From: Thermoplasmata archaeon | GTDB taxonomy: Archaea; Thermoplasmatota; E2; UBA202; JdFR-43 | Length of the DNA: 5,576 nt | Direction of reading: 5' to 3' | Assembly: GCA_021157745.1 (NCBI GenBank) | Contig: JAGGWA010000104.1 | Location: 1-5,576, forward strand | Shown here: one piece after another, positions 4,962 through 5,576 of the stretch | How positions within the stretch are numbered: the stretch's first letter is position 1 | How the letters are laid out: each line of letters begins with the position of its first letter | Notes under the pieces: generated by a model | Seen by the model: the letters and a program-made list of their open reading frames with translations, nothing else | The model's database searches: none | Told to the model about the DNA's origin: nothing | Program-made: the position numbers and the translations under genes

Positions 4962-5576
4962 TTCCAAACACTTCTATTTCATTTCCTCCTATGTTTCCAT
5001 TGGCATCGATAGCAATCACCTTTATTTTATGCATTCCAATTGCATTATATTTCCATTCATATGGTTGGTTTTCAATACTCGCTACCATATGATTATCCAA
5101 ATAGAATTCAACTTTTTCAATTCCATTTTCATCGTTGGCAATAGCTTTTACATCCATGCTTCCAATTATGACTGGCATGAAAAATGGAATAATTTTATTT
5201 CCAAAAATATATATTCCATTTTCTGGCTGTTGTATCTCCACACTTGGCGGATTAGCATCAACTTTTTCATTGCTCAATCCCATTGAAGGATCTCCATATA
5301 AATTGAATGCATATATATTTGCATAAAACCAGGGTATGGAATAGTCCCTCGAATTAACTTTAAATCCAAAATGGTTATAATAGTATGCCTTTGCATTATA
5401 CAATGCATTTCCTATTTTCTGTCTATCATTTATCAAATAACGGAAGAAGAAATAGTCCAAGGACAGAGCTCCTCCATCATTTTCATCATCCCATTTCAAT
5501 GTTATGTTATTCCAGCTTACAGCAGTTGCTCCTATAAATGCTGTTGCATCGCCATTTTCCAAAAATGTTCTTCCCA
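4957..5576 (-). CDS. Peptidase C25 (gingipain-like) family protein, C-terminal part with Ig-like terminal domain
   Basis: Only the last 205 residues are in the window. The frame runs open through the right edge (G-R-T-F precede the TTG at 5562, which is therefore not the start). The first 100 or so residues match the end of a C25 caspase-like domain. LENGDATAFIGATAVSW is the strand after the catalytic Cys. Then come LDYFFFRYL, a G-x-ALYNAKAYYY helix, and WFYANIYAFNLYGDPSMGL, whose FNLYGDPSM ending is typical of the family. The catalytic His and Cys normally lie N-terminal to this part and are not visible. After a PP linker comes a terminal domain of about 95 residues. It starts VEIQQPENGIYIFGNKIIPF and continues with beta-sandwich-like strands (IEKVEFYLDN, YEWKYN, GMHKIKVIAIDANGN), resembling an Ig-like fold, and ends EVFGI without a membrane anchor. 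The protein is presumably exported and cuts proteins outside the cell. It converges on the beta-helix gene with a 28-bp gap. Confidence 0.83.
   Translation of the reverse strand, partial: GRTFLENGDATAFIGATAVSWNNITLKWDDENDGGALSLDYFFFRYLINDRQKIGNALYNAKAYYYNHFGFKVNSRDYSIPWFYANIYAFNLYGDPSMGLSNEKVDANPPSVEIQQPENGIYIFGNKIIPFFMPVIIGSMDVKAIANDENGIEKVEFYLDNHMVASIENQPYEWKYNAIGMHKIKVIAIDANGNIGGNEIEVFGI

Noticed and set aside
4814..5326. + strand frames opposite the C25 peptidase part.
   Set aside because: The - strand frame matches C25 and its terminal domain clearly, and the + frames read as unstructured F/I/H/S-rich shadows.
5560..5562. TTG on the - strand as the start of a 201-residue protein.
   Set aside because: The frame continues to the window edge and the sequence begins in the middle of a C25 domain, so the gene is cut by the window.

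Overview
The window reads as a piece of an AT-rich archaeal chromosome, most likely a euryarchaeon of the Thermoplasmata type. This is judged from protein character and not from any search. The archaeal evidence is an archaeal-type cytidylate kinase beside a DUF106 (EMC3/YidC-like) membrane protein, a Trm1 tRNA methyltransferase, a THEP1-type NTPase, TTTATA-like promoter boxes about 25 nt upstream of start codons, and very compact gene packing. The Thermoplasmata suggestion rests on the two surface proteins at the right end, a NosD-like beta-helix protein and a C25 (gingipain-like) peptidase with a characteristic C-terminal domain. No RNA gene, CRISPR array, insertion sequence or phage gene was seen, and no gene-free stretch exceeds 70 bp.

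Left part (1-754, + strand): the 3' end of a DUF106 membrane insertase-like gene overlaps cmk by 16 bp. This pair belongs to the conserved archaeal secY-adk-DUF106-cmk neighbourhood. The run ends here, because cmk collides tail to tail with trm1, with 10 bp of coding overlap.

Middle (745-2342, - strand): a THEP1-type NTPase and trm1 form a two-gene operon joined by an ATGA overlap. A 66-bp divergent promoter region separates it from the + strand pair.

Right-middle (2409-3642, + strand): a phosphoserine-phosphatase-like HAD hydrolase is followed after one base by a DUF1614 polytopic membrane protein. This is a tight bicistron of unknown joint function.

Right (3656-5576): a secreted parallel beta-helix (NosD/PbH1) protein has its own clear promoter. 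It faces the C-terminal part of a C25-family peptidase on the - strand, whose start lies beyond the window. These two form a small extracellular cluster.

Most genes are recognisable families. The items worth a second look are the Trm1 without zinc cysteines, the HAD-DUF1614 pair, the compact back-to-back promoter region with leaderless spacing on both sides, and the C-terminal domain of the C25 peptidase. I did not find a convincing new defence or mobile system.
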